Shown here piece after piece: positions 63,182-64,000 of a stretch of 64,000 nucleotides of DNA (positions are counted from its first letter, which is position 1; each line of letters starts with the position of its first letter). A program made the position numbers and the translations under genes. Location of the stretch: the NCBI RefSeq assembly GCF_027474525.2, contig NZ_CP114882.2:2480001-2544000 (forward strand), written 5' to 3'. This DNA comes from Flavobacterium lacustre (lineage in GTDB: Bacteria; Bacteroidota; Bacteroidia; Flavobacteriales; Flavobacteriaceae). The notes beneath the pieces were generated by a model. It worked only from the letters and a program-made list of their open reading frames with translations. It did not search any database and had not been told where the DNA came from.

Positions 63182-63706
63182 CTATTCCAATCGCTCGATA
63201 ACAGCATTAAATTCAGGTTCGTTAAACCATTTTTGTACAATAGTTTCGTTGTGAATGGAATGAATTCGGGATTTAAATTCATTCAAAATTCCATTGGATA
63301 TCAAAAAAACGACAGCTTGATCAAATGAATTGAACATGCTTTTATAAAAAAGCTCTTGTTTTACAGGATGTTCCGCTGAAAATGTTTGGGCAATTTCGAT
63401 ATTGTAAAGCATTATATCTGCAATGATAAAAGAATCAACTCCTAAAAGAATAAAATGCTTAATGTATTTTTGGGCAACAGAACGCCTCATTTTTGGTTTG
63501 CTTCTCCTCCCCGATTTTTTTATCGGATAATATTCATGTGAGATTTTAAGTTTAGATTCCTGCAAAAGCGTTTCTTCTTTTGGATTAAAAACAAAATTAT
63601 AGTACACTTTTACCGGACTAAACTTTTCATACAATTCCAAAATTTGCTCTTCGAGTTGCTCTTTATTGAGTTCGGTCAGGTATTTTTTTAAATCACGTTT
63701 GCTCAT
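63182..63706 (-). CDS. DUF6155-like hypothetical protein
   Basis: 174 residues from the ATG complementary to 63706 (MSKRDLKKYLTELNKEQLEEQ); another ATG two codons upstream is possible. Helical throughout, with a basic patch SGRRSKPKMRR in the middle. The start and pattern match what I recall of DUF6155; function unknown. A TACTTTTG -7 element lies at 63732-63725. Confidence 0.75.
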   Translation of the reverse strand: MSKRDLKKYLTELNKEQLEEQILELYEKFSPVKVYYNFVFNPKEETLLQESKLKISHEYYPIKKSGRRSKPKMRRSVAQKYIKHFILLGVDSFIIADIMLYNIEIAQTFSAEHPVKQELFYKSMFNSFDQAVVFLISNGILNEFKSRIHSIHNETIVQKWFNEPEFNAVIERLE

Positions 63707-63812
63707 TATCAAAGTTTAAGATTACAAAAGTAAATTACTTTAGGAATCAATACACCGAAAATCAATGATAATACTTAATTTTGCTTACTATCTATATCCA
63801 AATTTTATTTTC

Positions 63813-64000
63813 ATGCTTAAGATTTTCAAAATTATCGCTATTCTCGAAGGAATTTCCTATTTGGTTTTATTTTCAAACATGCTTTTTATTAAACCTAATC
63901 ATTTTGATTTGTATAAAACATTGCTTTATCCAATTGGGATGTCACATGGCGTTTTATTCGTGGCTTACATTGTTTTGGCTGTATTACTAAAATTCAAAGA
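63813..64000 (+). CDS. DUF3817-family membrane protein, 3' truncated by window edge
   Basis: The frame from the ATG at 63813 reads MLKIFKIIAILEGISYLVL, then PIGMSHGVLFVAYIVLAVLL, still open at 64000. This is the typical opening of small integral-membrane DUF3817 proteins (EGxSY and PxGxxHGxLF motifs). Function unknown. At least two membrane spans are visible. Confidence 0.8.
   Translation, partial: MLKIFKIIAILEGISYLVLFSNMLFIKPNHFDLYKTLLYPIGMSHGVLFVAYIVLAVLLKFK

Noticed and set aside
63781..63990. 69-residue plus-strand open frame at the right edge
   Set aside because: The frame starting at 63813 encodes a recognisable DUF3817 N-terminus and covers the same bases.

Overview
The window looks like chromosome from a gliding, aerobic member of the Flavobacteriaceae, most likely Flavobacterium. 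The base composition is AT-rich. Several promoters fit the Bacteroidetes pattern (TTTG or TTG, about 19 bases, then TAnnTTTG). There is a SprB-like adhesin with a SprF/PorP partner and a gliding/type IX secretion C-terminal domain. Class II ketol-acid reductoisomerase and a fused E1 alpha/beta dehydrogenase point the same way. No database search was possible, so names rest on recognised motifs.

Layout. 1-14.8 kb: housekeeping genes (M14 peptidase end, Lrp regulator, PEP carboxylase, DinB-like protein, DNA glycosylase, RecQ, a polyamine pair of deoxyhypusine synthase-like protein and arginine decarboxylase, aroB, proline dehydrogenase, ABC exporter). 14.9-15.6 kb: tRNA-Val, a GIY-YIG nuclease gene whose 3' end is made of a copied tRNA fragment, and a third short tRNA scrap. 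15.6-21.3 kb: sprF-like gene and a 1581-residue repeat adhesin. 21.7-30.5 kb: mixed metabolic genes. 30.6-38.7 kb: leuA-leuB, then a branched-chain leader peptide with an attenuator, then ilvD-ilvB-ilvN-ilvC. 39.2-41.1 kb: acetyl-CoA synthetase. 41.3-46.9 kb: a one-strand operon of FAD oxidoreductase, methyltransferase, type III polyketide synthase, FabZ-like dehydratase, ketosynthase, acyl carrier protein and phosphopantetheinyl transferase. This resembles a phenolic-lipid pathway with its own starter-acyl machinery. 46.9-50.2 kb: an exonuclease-like/CBS-DUF294 pair and a DUF2911 protein.

50.27-57.41 kb is the most unusual part: a compact one-strand element bounded by a 19-bp near-perfect direct repeat (18/19). 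It has a rolling-circle Rep, a candidate hairpin origin, a protein with an internal duplication that could be a double-barrel capsid protein, at least five small single-membrane-span proteins, and a membrane-anchored lytic enzyme. It has no integrase, no Zot/gpI ATPase and no recognisable packaging ATPase. I infer a provirus of the ssDNA, internal-membrane icosahedral type (the FLiP/Finnlakeviridae model), probably integrated through host XerCD at a dif-like site.

57.5-64 kb returns to host genes: MFS exporter, type II NADH dehydrogenase, two helicases, a DUF6155-like protein and the start of a DUF3817-like membrane protein.
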